Assembly: GCA_964345225.1 (NCBI GenBank)
Contig: CAYFQB010000039.1
Coordinates: 1 to 64,000 of the forward strand
DNA from: CAYFQB01 sp964345225
GTDB taxonomy: Bacteria; Nitrospirota; Thermodesulfovibrionia; Thermodesulfovibrionales; UBA6898
Direction: 5' to 3'
Length of the DNA: 64,000 nt
The translations under genes were made by a program, and so were the position numbers. This document shows, piece after piece, positions 16,822 to 26,542 of the stretch (positions within the stretch are counted from its first letter, which is position 1; every line of letters starts with the position of its first letter). Below the pieces are notes generated by a model. It was given only the letters and a program-made list of their open reading frames with translations, was not told where the DNA came from and searched no databases.

Positions 16822-18063
16822 ATGGCTATACGCATCACAGAGTACACATTTCTAGATAAATTTGCCCCTCGTTACAAAATTCCGGTTCCACGTTTTATAG
16901 AAGGAACAGCTAGGCGCAGCGAGATCAAAAAGGCGATTGAGTCGTGGGGTGGTGAAGCACTTGTAAAACCCGATATTATGACAGGCAAGAGGGGAAAAGC
17001 AGGGGCTGTAGCATTAGTTACAAATGTTCAGGATGCGATAGCCCGGATTAAAAATATTTCGGGCACAGAAATTAACGGGAAAATGCCACGTACTGCATAC
17101 CTGGTAGAAAAAATTCCTGCAACTTTTGAGATGTTCACAGCCATCACCTATAATTCATCTTTCCTCCAGCCCTCTCTTACAGTGTCTCTTGAAGGAGGAG
17201 TAGATATTGAGGATGTTCCTGAAGAAAAGAAGGTTACCATCCCCATAGTTATTATAGATGGATTTGACGCATATCAGGCAAGTGAAATTCTATCAAAGCT
17301 AAAGTGCGAACAGAGACTTATCAGTATTCTGTCACGGTGCATTGTCTCATTCTGGGACCTTTTTATATCAACCGGAATGCAGACTGCAGAAATAAATCCA
17401 TGGCGCATAACGCCGGATGGCAAGCCATATGCATGCGATTTTAAGGCTGTCATCGATGAGGCAAACTACAAGTCCAGAATTCCGGGAGTAGAATTACCTG
17501 ATTATCCGGAAAATATTTCTTCTTTTGAAGAGGAAATGGCAGCCTGGAGCGCCTCCAGCCATCAGGGGCAGGCACATGTTTCTGATTTGGGCGGGACCAG
17601 AATCCTCCCCATACTTTTTGGCGGGGGTGCATCAACAATCATCACCGAGACACTCGAGATTGCCGGGGGGGATCCAATGTTTCTTTCTGATTTTGGTGGC
17701 AACCCTCCCTATGAGCGTATGCTGGGTACAGCCAAAATATGCTTTAACCATAAGCTTAAAGATGCCAAGGTTCTCCTTATTCTGGGTGGAAAGGCAAACA
17801 ATACCTTTATTGATGTTACCTTTCAGGCCATCGGAGATGCGCTTGTCAATTATGTGGAAGAAAGAGGGCCTGTTCATATTCCGGTTGTGGTCGGCAGAGG
17901 CGGGCCACGGCTGGTTAAAGGTCTTTTAGCCCTTAAGCAGACTCTGGAATATTTAAAACTTCCGCATGTAATATTTGGTCCGGATACACCGGTTACCATG
18001 GTGGCAGAATATGCGGCCAGGCTAGCCAATACGGTTTCGGACCTTAAGGAGGTGGAAAAATGA
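16822..18063 (+). CDS. aclB: ATP-citrate lyase, small (ATP-grasp) subunit AclB
   Basis: This subunit contributes the ATP-grasp/succinyl-CoA-ligase-like half of ATP-citrate lyase, the citrate-cleaving step of the reductive TCA cycle. The 413 residues are close to the roughly 400 of the Chlorobium subunit. Visible features: N-terminal KPDIMTGKRGKAGAV (residues about 49-63), the ATP-grasp core with AEINPWRITPDGKPYACDFKA, and a C-terminal CoA-ligase-type flavodoxin fold (VVVGRGGPRLVKG). The start has a strong AAAGGAG site. Its TGA overlaps the aclA ATG (ATGA), as in a two-gene operon. Confidence 0.93.
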   Translation: MAIRITEYTFLDKFAPRYKIPVPRFIEGTARRSEIKKAIESWGGEALVKPDIMTGKRGKAGAVALVTNVQDAIARIKNISGTEINGKMPRTAYLVEKIPATFEMFTAITYNSSFLQPSLTVSLEGGVDIEDVPEEKKVTIPIVIIDGFDAYQASEILSKLKCEQRLISILSRCIVSFWDLFISTGMQTAEINPWRITPDGKPYACDFKAVIDEANYKSRIPGVELPDYPENISSFEEEMAAWSASSHQGQAHVSDLGGTRILPILFGGGASTIITETLEIAGGDPMFLSDFGGNPPYERMLGTAKICFNHKLKDAKVLLILGGKANNTFIDVTFQAIGDALVNYVEERGPVHIPVVVGRGGPRLVKGLLALKQTLEYLKLPHVIFGPDTPVTMVAEYAARLANTVSDLKEVEK

Positions 18064-20135
18064 GGGCAGGAAGTCTTTCAGATCTGTTAAAAAAAGGTGA
18101 CCGTATAGCAGTTTCCAATATCACGGGACGTGAGGCCTCCAAGGTTTCCGAACAGACCCAGAAGTACTGCTCAAATATTATTGGAGGCTGGGCACTGGGG
18201 AAAGGTGGCATGAAAATAGATACTACTTTTGGCGTTATTCCAGTATTTGCCACTTTTGAGGAACTTTTACGCTTAACGCCTAAGGATAGTCATCCGAACA
18301 AGATAATCATTTACTCGCCGCCTGAAGCAGTATACGGTGAAGTCAAAGAGGTTGTTAATTACGGTAAAGAATGCGTTGAGACTATATACGTAATCACCGA
18401 ACACGTCTCCGTGGAGGTGACAGCCAAGATTTACCAGATATGCAGGGAAGCACACATCGATATAATTGGATGTAATACCCTCGGCATGATTAATGTCCAT
18501 GACAGTGTACGTGTGGGCGCAGTAGGTGGTGATTCACCTGAGGAGACCTTCAAACCAGGGTCTGTCACTATTATCTCAAATTCGGGGAATATGGTAAATA
18601 CTATCGCAAGTTATCTTCAGTCAGCCGGAATGGGAGTTGCTTACGGGATTTCTACCGGTAAAGATACTCTTATTCTTACGCCGCTTAAAGACCTTCTTGC
18701 CCTGGCAGAAAAAGATCCTGCTACTAAAATTATTGTTCTTTATATTGAGCCAGGCGGTGTATATGAACATGAAGCCATTGACATGATGAAAATGACAGAC
18801 TTTTCCAAACCGGTTGTTGTCTATGTAGCCGGGAAAATTGCCGAGAAATATAGCATTTCACTTGGACACGCTGGCGCGGTTGTAGAAGGCAACCGGACTT
18901 CTGCTTCAGCCAAGATGGAAGCATTTGATGGATATTTCGGCACAAAAGCATTTAATCCTGACAAACGCTACAGAAAAACCCCTGAATTAAAGGAAAGCCT
19001 GCGCAAGGGGATACGTGTTCGCGCCCTCCATGATATGGTAAAGGCTGTCAGACTGATTGCCGATACATTGGAGATTAAACGTGATATTGGGAGCGCAAAA
19101 CCGCTGCATCTGAACCCGTGGTTTGTTAACCTCGGGGAACTCGGCAAACATCTTCCTGCAGAACTGTCTCTTGCACAGGGGACTATCCCCGAACCTTATG
19201 CGCACCAGTTCAAAGAACATATGCAGACTAAACTCGGCACAGTCATGAGCCGTCAGTCGATGCGTAATGCCTCTCATGCCAGCTCAAACGATGGTGTTAC
19301 TCCACGTGTTTACGGCTATTCACTTAATGACATAATGAAAACCAGATCGTTCGCGGCATCCGTTGTCCTTTACTGGACTGGCGAAATGCCTGTTGATGAA
19401 TTCGAAGAACGGCTTGCGGAGATGACACTGATTGCCGCACTGACTAACGGGCCGGGCACTATTTCCGCACAGGGTGCTAAAATTTCCGCCTCGGCAGGGA
19501 ATTCCCCCAATACCGCCATGATCGGAACCCTGGCAGCGGTTGGCACTGTTCACGGGGGAAATGGCGCTTTGGCAGTAAAATTTCTGCTTGATATTTTCGG
19601 TGGGTTTGATATTGAAAATCCCTATGACTCAAAAGTTGATGTAAAGGATATCGCGGTAAAAGTTGCCGACGAATTCAAGAAGAAAAAGCTTGCAGCTAAA
19701 GAGGCTTCAATAGAATATGAAAAGATCCCGTGCATCGGACACCCGGTGTTCCGGAATGATCCGGTTAATTTTGACCCGCGTGAACAGATAATCTACAATT
19801 TTATCAAAGAACAGGGCCGTACCAATATCTTTCTGGAATTCTACCATTACCTTGTTAATGCCCTTAAAGACAATGGTGCCATGACCAAGGTCTTTGCTGT
19901 GAACGTGGATGCCGCACTGGCCTGTGTCTGGCTGAGTATCTGTTGGCGTCATCTTCGTGAAAAGCGCATGACGATCAAGCGTGCAATGGACATACCTTTT
20001 ATCGCCTTTGCACTCGGAAGGGCTGCTGGCGGTGCCGGTGAATATCTGGATCATCAGGATTTCGGGACAGATATGGATATGCGCGTAGCTACCAGTGAAT
20101 GCAGGGTACTCATAAGGCCGAGAAAGCTTGAGTAA
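18060..20135 (+). CDS. aclA: ATP-citrate lyase, large (CoA-ligase/citrate-synthase) subunit AclA
   Basis: The 691-residue subunit has a CoA-binding domain, a CoA-ligase domain with the phospho-histidine motif SLGHAGAVVEG (near residue 268), and a C-terminal citrate-synthase-like domain with CIGHPVFRNDPVNFDPRE, NVDAALACVW and EYLDHQDF. By hand alignment the histidine of the animal SGAHN motif is replaced (ISAQGAKIS), while the later histidine and aspartate are kept. This may be the divergent lyase type reported from Nitrospira and relatives, but I cannot confirm that without a tree. AAGGAGG stands before the ATG. Confidence 0.9.
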   Translation: MRAGSLSDLLKKGDRIAVSNITGREASKVSEQTQKYCSNIIGGWALGKGGMKIDTTFGVIPVFATFEELLRLTPKDSHPNKIIIYSPPEAVYGEVKEVVNYGKECVETIYVITEHVSVEVTAKIYQICREAHIDIIGCNTLGMINVHDSVRVGAVGGDSPEETFKPGSVTIISNSGNMVNTIASYLQSAGMGVAYGISTGKDTLILTPLKDLLALAEKDPATKIIVLYIEPGGVYEHEAIDMMKMTDFSKPVVVYVAGKIAEKYSISLGHAGAVVEGNRTSASAKMEAFDGYFGTKAFNPDKRYRKTPELKESLRKGIRVRALHDMVKAVRLIADTLEIKRDIGSAKPLHLNPWFVNLGELGKHLPAELSLAQGTIPEPYAHQFKEHMQTKLGTVMSRQSMRNASHASSNDGVTPRVYGYSLNDIMKTRSFAASVVLYWTGEMPVDEFEERLAEMTLIAALTNGPGTISAQGAKISASAGNSPNTAMIGTLAAVGTVHGGNGALAVKFLLDIFGGFDIENPYDSKVDVKDIAVKVADEFKKKKLAAKEASIEYEKIPCIGHPVFRNDPVNFDPREQIIYNFIKEQGRTNIFLEFYHYLVNALKDNGAMTKVFAVNVDAALACVWLSICWRHLREKRMTIKRAMDIPFIAFALGRAAGGAGEYLDHQDFGTDMDMRVATSECRVLIRPRKLE

Positions 20136-20137
20136 AA

Positions 20138-20168
20138 CCCGTTAGAAAGGACTGAGCTTTCTAATGGG
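20138..20168 (+). terminator. Hairpin after aclA
   Basis: CCCGTTAGAAAG and CTTTCTAATGGG form a 12-bp stem (one G-U pair) with a 7-base loop, beginning 3 bp after the aclA stop. No T-run follows, so it may be a processing or stabilising hairpin and not an intrinsic terminator. The stem sequence resembles the inner hairpin of the element at 14403-14555, which makes it a repeat-family member too. Confidence 0.55.
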
Positions 20169-20214
20169 GTAAAAGTAGTTATAATTTGGTTTAAAAAATA
20201 TTCTATAATTGAAA

Positions 20215-21936
20215 ATGCAACAAATATCTTTTAAAAAATCACTTGTTAATGTATTAGATGTTGTATATTTTCACATCAAGACTATTGACGGGGGAGATCT
20301 TTATTTGTCAAGGTTTGCCGAACCTTACCAGGAACATCTAAAGATAAAGAACTGGTATGAAAGAGACTGGTTTACAGAAAATCGGATAAGACTTAAAGGG
20401 ACTGGCTCTGTTTACAAGGTTCCGACTAAAGAGATAAACGGGAAAAGCCTTGATCTGGTAGTTAAGAATTGCCGAGTAGGCGAAGATGTCCCTTTTGACA
20501 CTCATACGTTAGAAGAGTTTTGTGACGCTGAGTTTAACAGCCCGTGGGAAGAGTTTTCTTTAGTTATGGAAATGCAGGAAAGCAAATATGGTCCAAAGGA
20601 AATGAGGGTAAATACTCAACGACCTTTAGCGATATATGTTCCACCGGAAAAGATGCAGCCATGGCAAAGCGGGAGGTCACGGTCAAAAATCAATCGAATA
20701 AGGGCAAAACATCCGGGTATTGATCTGGATATCCTTAAACAGTACAAAATGATTTACGGTTGGATAAGAGGGAAAAACCTTCTGGAAGTTTTTGAAAAAA
20801 TAGATATTGATGATGATGAACTCGTGCATCACCTTAAAATGATTAATTATAGAGTTATCTCTGACCTTGACAGGAAAGGATATTTGATGGCTGATATGAA
20901 ACCGGAGCATATTATTATCAGTGAGACTGATATCTTGCGGATTAATGAAATAGGCCGGTTACAAAATGATTTTAATGCTTATAAGAGGCAGGTGGATTTC
21001 TTGTATGAATTGATTAAAAGTGGATTATATTCCGTGGTTGATTATGAACTTCTTTCGAGGACCAAAGAACATGAGGATGAAGTTAAGAATTACAGGCGGC
21101 ATTCCTATCTGGATGACCAGAGAGACCGTTTTAAGCCAACTCCATTGCCCAACCATCTGAAAAGCATGGATATCTTCAGCGTGCCATATATTTATGGCCG
21201 TGCAGAAAGTACCGGCGGCCGTTTGTGGGTAGTAGGAAGAAATGCCAGCCTGTTCGATTATTTCCTGCCGGAAAGGTGGAGGAAAACACCATCCCTGAAA
21301 TTATCGGAAAGGAGTGATGTTTTTTATACAATCACAAAAGACAATATTCACCTTGTATGGAAGCCCTCCCGTGTAGGCGAGATGCCTGATCAGGACGACA
21401 AAGAGAAATACGATCCTAAAGTCCAGAAATTTGGGATAAATAGTCCGTTTGAAAAATTTGCAATTGCTAACACTTTAAACCAGATAGGAATATCTACGGT
21501 CTATGTAAGAGCCATATATATGACCGGCAGTTTCAAGATAGAGGCTTCATCCGATTTCAGGAGATACGAATCACATAAGAACATTCTGGATCCGGAGGGC
21601 AATCCTATTCTACAGGAAAATCGCAACTACATAACCATTCGCGGATATTATAATGGCCCCGATCATTGGGTTGCCGAGCAGAGAGGCTCGCTTTATATTC
21701 CAGTTGATCTTGAAAAGGCAGTCTATAAAGGGATTATAAATGAATCCGAATGCTCGGTTCTTGTAGAGTGGGTAAAGGAGAAGTTAAAGAATGCCGGTTA
21801 TGATGGATCATTATTAAAGGCCAATGACCTTCTATTGGTAATTGATGATAATGAGGAGATAATGAAAAATAATTCTGGTAAACCGGAAGTTATAATATGT
21901 AATTTCGAACTTATATGGAAGATTTCCGATGCTTGA
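20215..21936 (+). CDS. Unrecognised protein with two similar kinase-like halves, downstream of aclBA
   Basis: I do not recognise a family. The ORF opens at a TTG (20209), but the ATG at 20215 is likelier; numbering here counts the TTG as residue 1 of 575. Two halves share a pattern: LVVKNCRVGE (83-92) then FNSPWEEF (109-116), and LVWKPSRVGE (382-391) then INSPFEKF (410-417). GYLMADMKPEHIII (224-237) resembles the catalytic loop of protein or lipopolysaccharide kinases. No clear DFG follows (NEIG at 246-249; CNFE at 564-567). A kinase or pseudokinase fold with internal duplication is inferred. There is no signal peptide or membrane helix. It may be co-transcribed with aclBA or have its own promoter (TATAAT at 20204). 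Confidence 0.7.
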   Translation: MQQISFKKSLVNVLDVVYFHIKTIDGGDLYLSRFAEPYQEHLKIKNWYERDWFTENRIRLKGTGSVYKVPTKEINGKSLDLVVKNCRVGEDVPFDTHTLEEFCDAEFNSPWEEFSLVMEMQESKYGPKEMRVNTQRPLAIYVPPEKMQPWQSGRSRSKINRIRAKHPGIDLDILKQYKMIYGWIRGKNLLEVFEKIDIDDDELVHHLKMINYRVISDLDRKGYLMADMKPEHIIISETDILRINEIGRLQNDFNAYKRQVDFLYELIKSGLYSVVDYELLSRTKEHEDEVKNYRRHSYLDDQRDRFKPTPLPNHLKSMDIFSVPYIYGRAESTGGRLWVVGRNASLFDYFLPERWRKTPSLKLSERSDVFYTITKDNIHLVWKPSRVGEMPDQDDKEKYDPKVQKFGINSPFEKFAIANTLNQIGISTVYVRAIYMTGSFKIEASSDFRRYESHKNILDPEGNPILQENRNYITIRGYYNGPDHWVAEQRGSLYIPVDLEKAVYKGIINESECSVLVEWVKEKLKNAGYDGSLLKANDLLLVIDDNEEIMKNNSGKPEVIICNFELIWKISDA

Positions 21937-22063
21937 AGATTTTTTAATGATGTTAATTAGCATTGTCCAGAAGTTATTAAGGCTTGACAAGCCAAACAGT
22001 GAATAATTATATTTCTTGATTACATATGAACATTTTTTACAAATTAATTAAGGTTAAATAGTT

Positions 22064-22723
22064 TTGGAATCCGCTTCTATTGTAAGACAGATTATTATTG
22101 CTGCACTGCCTATTTTATTAGCGATAACCTTCCATGAGGCTTCCCATGGATTTGTTGCTTTCAGGCTCGGAGACCCAACTGCAAAGATGTTGGGAAGACT
22201 TACTCTGAATCCATTTGCACATATTGACTTATTAGGTACAATAATAATACCTTTTTTTCTATTTATGTTCACTGGTTTTATAATAGGGTACGCAAAGCCC
22301 GTGCCTATTAATCCCAGTAATTTCAAAGATCCAAAAAGAGATATGGCCATTTCCGCGGCTGCCGGCCCTTTAACAAATATTCTATTAGCTCTGGTAAGCA
22401 TCTTAATAATATGGTTGGTTATTTTTCCTTTATCTAATGTGATGCCTGCAATTGCAATAAAAACTGTTCTTGTACCTCTGCATCAGATGTTCCGGATTAG
22501 TGCTATCATTAATGTAATTCTCGCTATATTCAATATGATGCCGATACCACCACTTGACGGAGGAAGGGTAGCCGTAGGACTTCTTCCTTACAAACAAGCA
22601 GCTTCACTTAGCAAGCTTGAACCGTATGGGTTTATGATTATAATTATCCTTTTTTTCATACTTAAAATAGGTCATTTCATTTTCAGCCCTGTAATTAGCT
22701 GTATTTACAGATTAACAGGATGA
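22064..22723 (+). CDS. Site-2-protease-family (M50) membrane metalloprotease
   Basis: This 219-residue multi-pass protein has the zinc motif HEASH (H24-E25-x-x-H28) inside the first membrane helix and the partner motif NMMPIPPLDGGR near residue 160, the standard S2P pair. It lacks PDZ or CBS domains, like the small bacterial S2P group often found next to trpS. The start is a TTG with AAGG 10 bases upstream, and no ATG lies near. Such proteases cut transmembrane substrates. The substrate here is unknown. Confidence 0.9.
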   Translation: MESASIVRQIIIAALPILLAITFHEASHGFVAFRLGDPTAKMLGRLTLNPFAHIDLLGTIIIPFFLFMFTGFIIGYAKPVPINPSNFKDPKRDMAISAAAGPLTNILLALVSILIIWLVIFPLSNVMPAIAIKTVLVPLHQMFRISAIINVILAIFNMMPIPPLDGGRVAVGLLPYKQAASLSKLEPYGFMIIIILFFILKIGHFIFSPVISCIYRLTG

Positions 22724-22755
22724 AGCTAAAAATAATTTAAGGAGTTTACGATATT

Positions 22756-23736
22756 ATGGACAGAGTTTTAAGCGGAATGCAGGCAAGCGGCAGACTTCAT
22801 ATCGGTAATCTTGTTGGAGCGCTTCAGAACTGGGTAAAACTGCAGGACAAATACGACTGTTTTTATTTTGTTGCGGACTGGCATGCACTCACAACAGCAT
22901 ATGCCGATCCCTCAGAGATACATGAGTCTGTAAATGATTTGCTGATAAATTTTATCGCTTCAGGGCTTGACCCTGATAAATGCACAATATTCATCCAGTC
23001 AAGGATCCTTGAACATGCAGAACTCCATCTTTTACTTTCTATGATTACGCCTCTTGGATGGCTTGAGAGGGTGCCCACATACAAGGAAAAACAGCAGGAG
23101 TTAAATGACAGGGACCTTTCAACATACGGCTTTCTTGGTTATCCCCTGCTTCAGACAGCAGATATAATAATTTACAGGGCTAAATATGTACCTGTTGGAG
23201 TTGACCAGGTGCCTCATCTGGAGATATCAAGAGAGATCGCAAGAAGGTTCAATTACATTTATAAAGAAATTTTTCCGGAACCTGAAGCTCTTTTGACTGA
23301 ATTTCCCAAAGTAACAGGGGTTGATGGAAGGAAAATGTCAAAAAGCTATAACAATGCTATATACCTTTCTGATACCCCTGAGGTAGTTGAGAAGAAGATT
23401 AAGACAATGACCACCGACCCGGCGAGGATTAAAAGGACAGACAAAGGGAATCCCGAGCTTTCTCCTGTATTTCAGCTTCATAAAGTATTTTCGTCAAAAG
23501 AAGAGCAGGATGAGGTAGCCAAGGGATGCCTTACGGCAAGGATCGGATGTATTGACTGTAAAAAAGTCCTCATAAAGAATGTTTTTAAGGTTATGGAACC
23601 TATCTGGGACAAGAGAAAAAAGCTTATAAAGAATCCCGAAGAAGTCAATGAGATAGTCAGAAAGGGAACCGAGAAAGCAAGGAAAGTTGCGCAAGAGACT
23701 ATAAAGCTTGTCAGGGATGCGATGGGGCTTTATTAA
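22756..23736 (+). CDS. trpS: Tryptophanyl-tRNA synthetase
   Basis: Class I aminoacyl-tRNA synthetase charging tRNA(Trp). The 326 residues match the bacterial enzyme. The HIGH-type motif is GRLHIGN (residues 12-18) and the KMSKS motif is GRKMSKSYNN. YPLLQTADIIIY and PVGVDQVPHLE are family hallmarks. A short gap after the S2P gene and a GGAG site upstream suggest a two-gene transcription unit. The gene ends about 90 bp before the convergent HD-GYP gene. Confidence 0.97.
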   Translation: MDRVLSGMQASGRLHIGNLVGALQNWVKLQDKYDCFYFVADWHALTTAYADPSEIHESVNDLLINFIASGLDPDKCTIFIQSRILEHAELHLLLSMITPLGWLERVPTYKEKQQELNDRDLSTYGFLGYPLLQTADIIIYRAKYVPVGVDQVPHLEISREIARRFNYIYKEIFPEPEALLTEFPKVTGVDGRKMSKSYNNAIYLSDTPEVVEKKIKTMTTDPARIKRTDKGNPELSPVFQLHKVFSSKEEQDEVAKGCLTARIGCIDCKKVLIKNVFKVMEPIWDKRKKLIKNPEEVNEIVRKGTEKARKVAQETIKLVRDAMGLY

Positions 23737-23823
23737 TTGTAGTAAGCAATTTGTTCTAAGGATTCATCCATATTTCTGCAGGATTTTCATTAATTGCTAT
23801 TAATATTCTCCGAGCAGGCATAA

Positions 23824-25707
23824 TTATTCATCGTAATATTTCATTATATCTTCCTGTGTAAATGATTCATTATCGATTGGGTCCGAGATATGGTGCATTT
23901 GCCGGTTTTCAATAGTGTCTTGTATGAAGAAAAACGCATCGACCACTTCAGGGTCAAGTTGATTGCCGGAAAGACTTTTGATATGCTCCATAACTTTTTC
24001 TTTGGACAATGCAGGGCGGTATGGCCGGTCAAAACTCAAGGCATCCCATATGTCAACCAGGGCAAAAATTCTTGCTGCAAGCGGAATCTCTTTACCTTTA
24101 AGCCCTCGCGGGTATCCCGTACCATCCCATTTTTCGTGGTGACAGTACGGTATATCCATTGCAGGATTAAGGAAACTGATAGGTGAGAGCATTTCATAGG
24201 CTATGAGAGGATGCATTTTGTTAATTAACCATTCTTGATCTGTCAATGGTCCCGGCTTAAGTAGTATGTTGTCAGGGACTGCGAGTTTGCCAATGTCGTG
24301 CAGGAAGGCACCACGGCGTACATGTATCAGTTCTTCATCGCTCATTCCCATTAACCTTGCAATTTTAATCGTCATTTCCGTTACCCTTGTTGAATGTCCT
24401 TTTGTCTCATGATCCCGATAGTCAAGGGCCCTTGCAAGGCCCTCAATGGTCATATCATAAGCCTTTAGTAACTCTTCTTTCGAGAGTTCAAGATTTTCAA
24501 ACATGGTTACGTTATCCAATGCAATAGCTGCCTTGTTGGCAAGGTTATCAAGGAAATCGAGCCATTCGTCATCAGGATTTAACACAGAACGGTGAAAGAT
24601 TTCTAAAACGCCATTCACATACCCTTTTGCAATAAGCGGGATGACAATGTATGATTTAAAACTGTCTTCTTTAACCAGATAAGAATCAGAGAACCTGTAA
24701 TAAAAAGTTGAGATGCATTTCTCCTTAGCAGCAGAGATATCGGGTATAACAATTTTTTTGCGGAGCAGCGCAGCATGCCCTGCGCAACTCTGGCCAAAGT
24801 CCAGCTTGACCTGTTTTATTCTTTCTGACTTAAAACCCTTGTGTGCTGCATATTCGAGAGTCTTATCTTCCTGTTTGAAAAGAAGGACATCAGCTGCATC
24901 TATGTTGAGCTTGGCAATTACTTCTGTCAGCAGTACATCAAGGATGTTCTGAAGGTCGTGGCTTGATGTAATAGTCATATCAATAGAGTGATGGGCTTTT
25001 TGTCGCTCGATATGGCTTTTGATTCTTTCCTCGGCCTTCTCACGCCCGGCAACCTCGTCTGTTAGCTGGGAAAATATTCCTGACAGTTCAGCAGAACGTC
25101 TCCTGACCAGTGTTTTAAGATGATTCTCTTGTTTTTCCAGGTCATATTTAAGGGCTAGTTCATTAATAAGTCTTTTTGTATTCAAATATCTTAGAACTAA
25201 TACGCTTAGGAATGCAGTAACAATAAATGCATTTGATGTAAAGAACATACTGAAGTCAGTTATTTTTTTTGTGAGCAGCATAGGAAATAGAAATATCCCG
25301 TATAAGAGCATTGCTGAAAAGAAATTAAACAAGAACCTTGCAGGGATAAACCCTAAAACAAGTATGCCGAGCAGCATCATTCCAGCATAATAGGGAGATA
25401 TATGGCCACCGTATATTAAAATCATTATTTCTATAGCAACAGCTGAGGCAAAGACAGCAATGTAAGCCAGTGTCTGGTAAAAGCAGATACTCCGTGATGA
25501 GGACTTCCTGGTTAAGAGAAAAATAATAAAGAGTAAAAATGAGACTGAAATGCGCAAGGAAATAAATGTATTAAAATTTTCAGGCGTAAAAACATAATCC
25601 ATTATGCCCAACAATAAAAAAAGTAAGGCACCCCATAAGGTTACCTTTGATAGCGAATGTACGAATAATTCATCGATGTTCTTTTCAATATAATGCTCCT
25701 TATGCAT
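23824..25707 (-). CDS. Membrane GAF/HD-GYP protein (putative cyclic-di-GMP phosphodiesterase)
   Basis: The 627-residue protein has about six N-terminal membrane helices (about 20-190), a coiled-coil linker near 195-235, and a GAF domain at about 250-400 (ITSSHDLQNILDVLLTEV start; VIPLIAKGYVNGVLEIF). The C-terminal HD-GYP domain is at about 430-600. The HD motif is FLHDIGKLAVPD and the GYP motif is HHEKWDGTGYPRGLKG, both intact, so hydrolysis of cyclic di-GMP is likely. The membrane part suggests sensing in or at the envelope. It is a single-gene unit divergent from nfi. Confidence 0.93.
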   Translation of the reverse strand: MHKEHYIEKNIDELFVHSLSKVTLWGALLFLLLGIMDYVFTPENFNTFISLRISVSFLLFIIFLLTRKSSSRSICFYQTLAYIAVFASAVAIEIMILIYGGHISPYYAGMMLLGILVLGFIPARFLFNFFSAMLLYGIFLFPMLLTKKITDFSMFFTSNAFIVTAFLSVLVLRYLNTKRLINELALKYDLEKQENHLKTLVRRRSAELSGIFSQLTDEVAGREKAEERIKSHIERQKAHHSIDMTITSSHDLQNILDVLLTEVIAKLNIDAADVLLFKQEDKTLEYAAHKGFKSERIKQVKLDFGQSCAGHAALLRKKIVIPDISAAKEKCISTFYYRFSDSYLVKEDSFKSYIVIPLIAKGYVNGVLEIFHRSVLNPDDEWLDFLDNLANKAAIALDNVTMFENLELSKEELLKAYDMTIEGLARALDYRDHETKGHSTRVTEMTIKIARLMGMSDEELIHVRRGAFLHDIGKLAVPDNILLKPGPLTDQEWLINKMHPLIAYEMLSPISFLNPAMDIPYCHHEKWDGTGYPRGLKGKEIPLAARIFALVDIWDALSFDRPYRPALSKEKVMEHIKSLSGNQLDPEVVDAFFFIQDTIENRQMHHISDPIDNESFTQEDIMKYYDE

Positions 25708-25820
25708 TTATAGCTCTTTCGGACTGAAGCGAGTAATGCTTCGAAATTGATTAATTGTTTATATTTAGATTATAACGGTATTAAACAAACTTCAATGAAA
25801 AATTCTATCACCGGGTTATC

Positions 25821-25850
25821 TTGATGACACTGCAAAATGAGTTGTATATA
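25821..25850 (+). promoter_or_regulatory. Possible promoter of nfi
   Basis: TTGATG (25821-25826) and TATATA (25845-25850) are separated by 18 bases. The predicted transcription start falls within a few bases of the nfi ATG at 25859, and no ribosome-binding site is seen, so the message may be leaderless. This is a weak call in AT-rich DNA. Confidence 0.35.
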
Positions 25851-25858
25851 ATTATATT

Positions 25859-26542
25859 ATGCCCAAAAACCTCTGGCCTAATGACATTTCAAAGGCAAAG
25901 GCGATACAGATTGCCCTGAGAAATAGGGTAAAGATTATTCCGGTGAAGAGAGCACCTGAGTTTATTGCAGGCGTTGATGCCTCTTTTTTTGATGATAAAG
26001 TCATTGCAGTTGCTGCCATTTATAAATATCCGGGGTTAATACATATACAGGATGCCTTTTCTGTAAAAAAGACAGGATTCCCTTATATTCCCGGTTTACT
26101 CACATTCCGGGAAGGCCCTGCCATAATCAATGCCATTGAAAAGTTAAAGGTCAGGCCTGATGCAATAATTTTTGACGGCCAGGGTATAGCTCATCCAAAG
26201 GGCATCGGCATAGCGTCCCATATAGGAGTTATTTTGGATATCCCGACTATTGGTTGCGCCAAATCAAGGCTGATAGGAGATTTTCAAGAGCCTGATATTA
26301 AAAAGGGAAGCAGGTCTCACCTCTATTACCGGGGAAAGAAAGTTGGGGCAGTATTAAGAACAAGAAGAAACGTCAATCCGGTTTTTGTCTCACCCGGACA
26401 TTTGATAGATATAAGCTCATCTGTTGACATTGTAATGAATTGCATCTCAAAATACAGGATTCCCGAGCCAATAAGAAGAGCTGATTCTCTCTCAAGAAAA
26501 TATAAACAAAAAAATTTTATTTTTAAAAATACTTTGAGATGA
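25859..26542 (+). CDS. nfi: Endonuclease V
   Basis: Endonuclease V nicks DNA near deoxyinosine. The 227-residue protein has the catalytic aspartate in IAGVDASFF, the wedge/PYIP segment GFPYIPGLLTFREGP, a second acidic motif FDGQGIAHPKGIGIASHIG, and the lysine motif GCAKSRLIG. All are hallmark segments of the family, and the length is normal. Its 3' end overlaps that of the convergent alpha/beta hydrolase by 20 bp. The start has no Shine-Dalgarno sequence. Confidence 0.95.
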   Translation: MPKNLWPNDISKAKAIQIALRNRVKIIPVKRAPEFIAGVDASFFDDKVIAVAAIYKYPGLIHIQDAFSVKKTGFPYIPGLLTFREGPAIINAIEKLKVRPDAIIFDGQGIAHPKGIGIASHIGVILDIPTIGCAKSRLIGDFQEPDIKKGSRSHLYYRGKKVGAVLRTRRNVNPVFVSPGHLIDISSSVDIVMNCISKYRIPEPIRRADSLSRKYKQKNFIFKNTLR

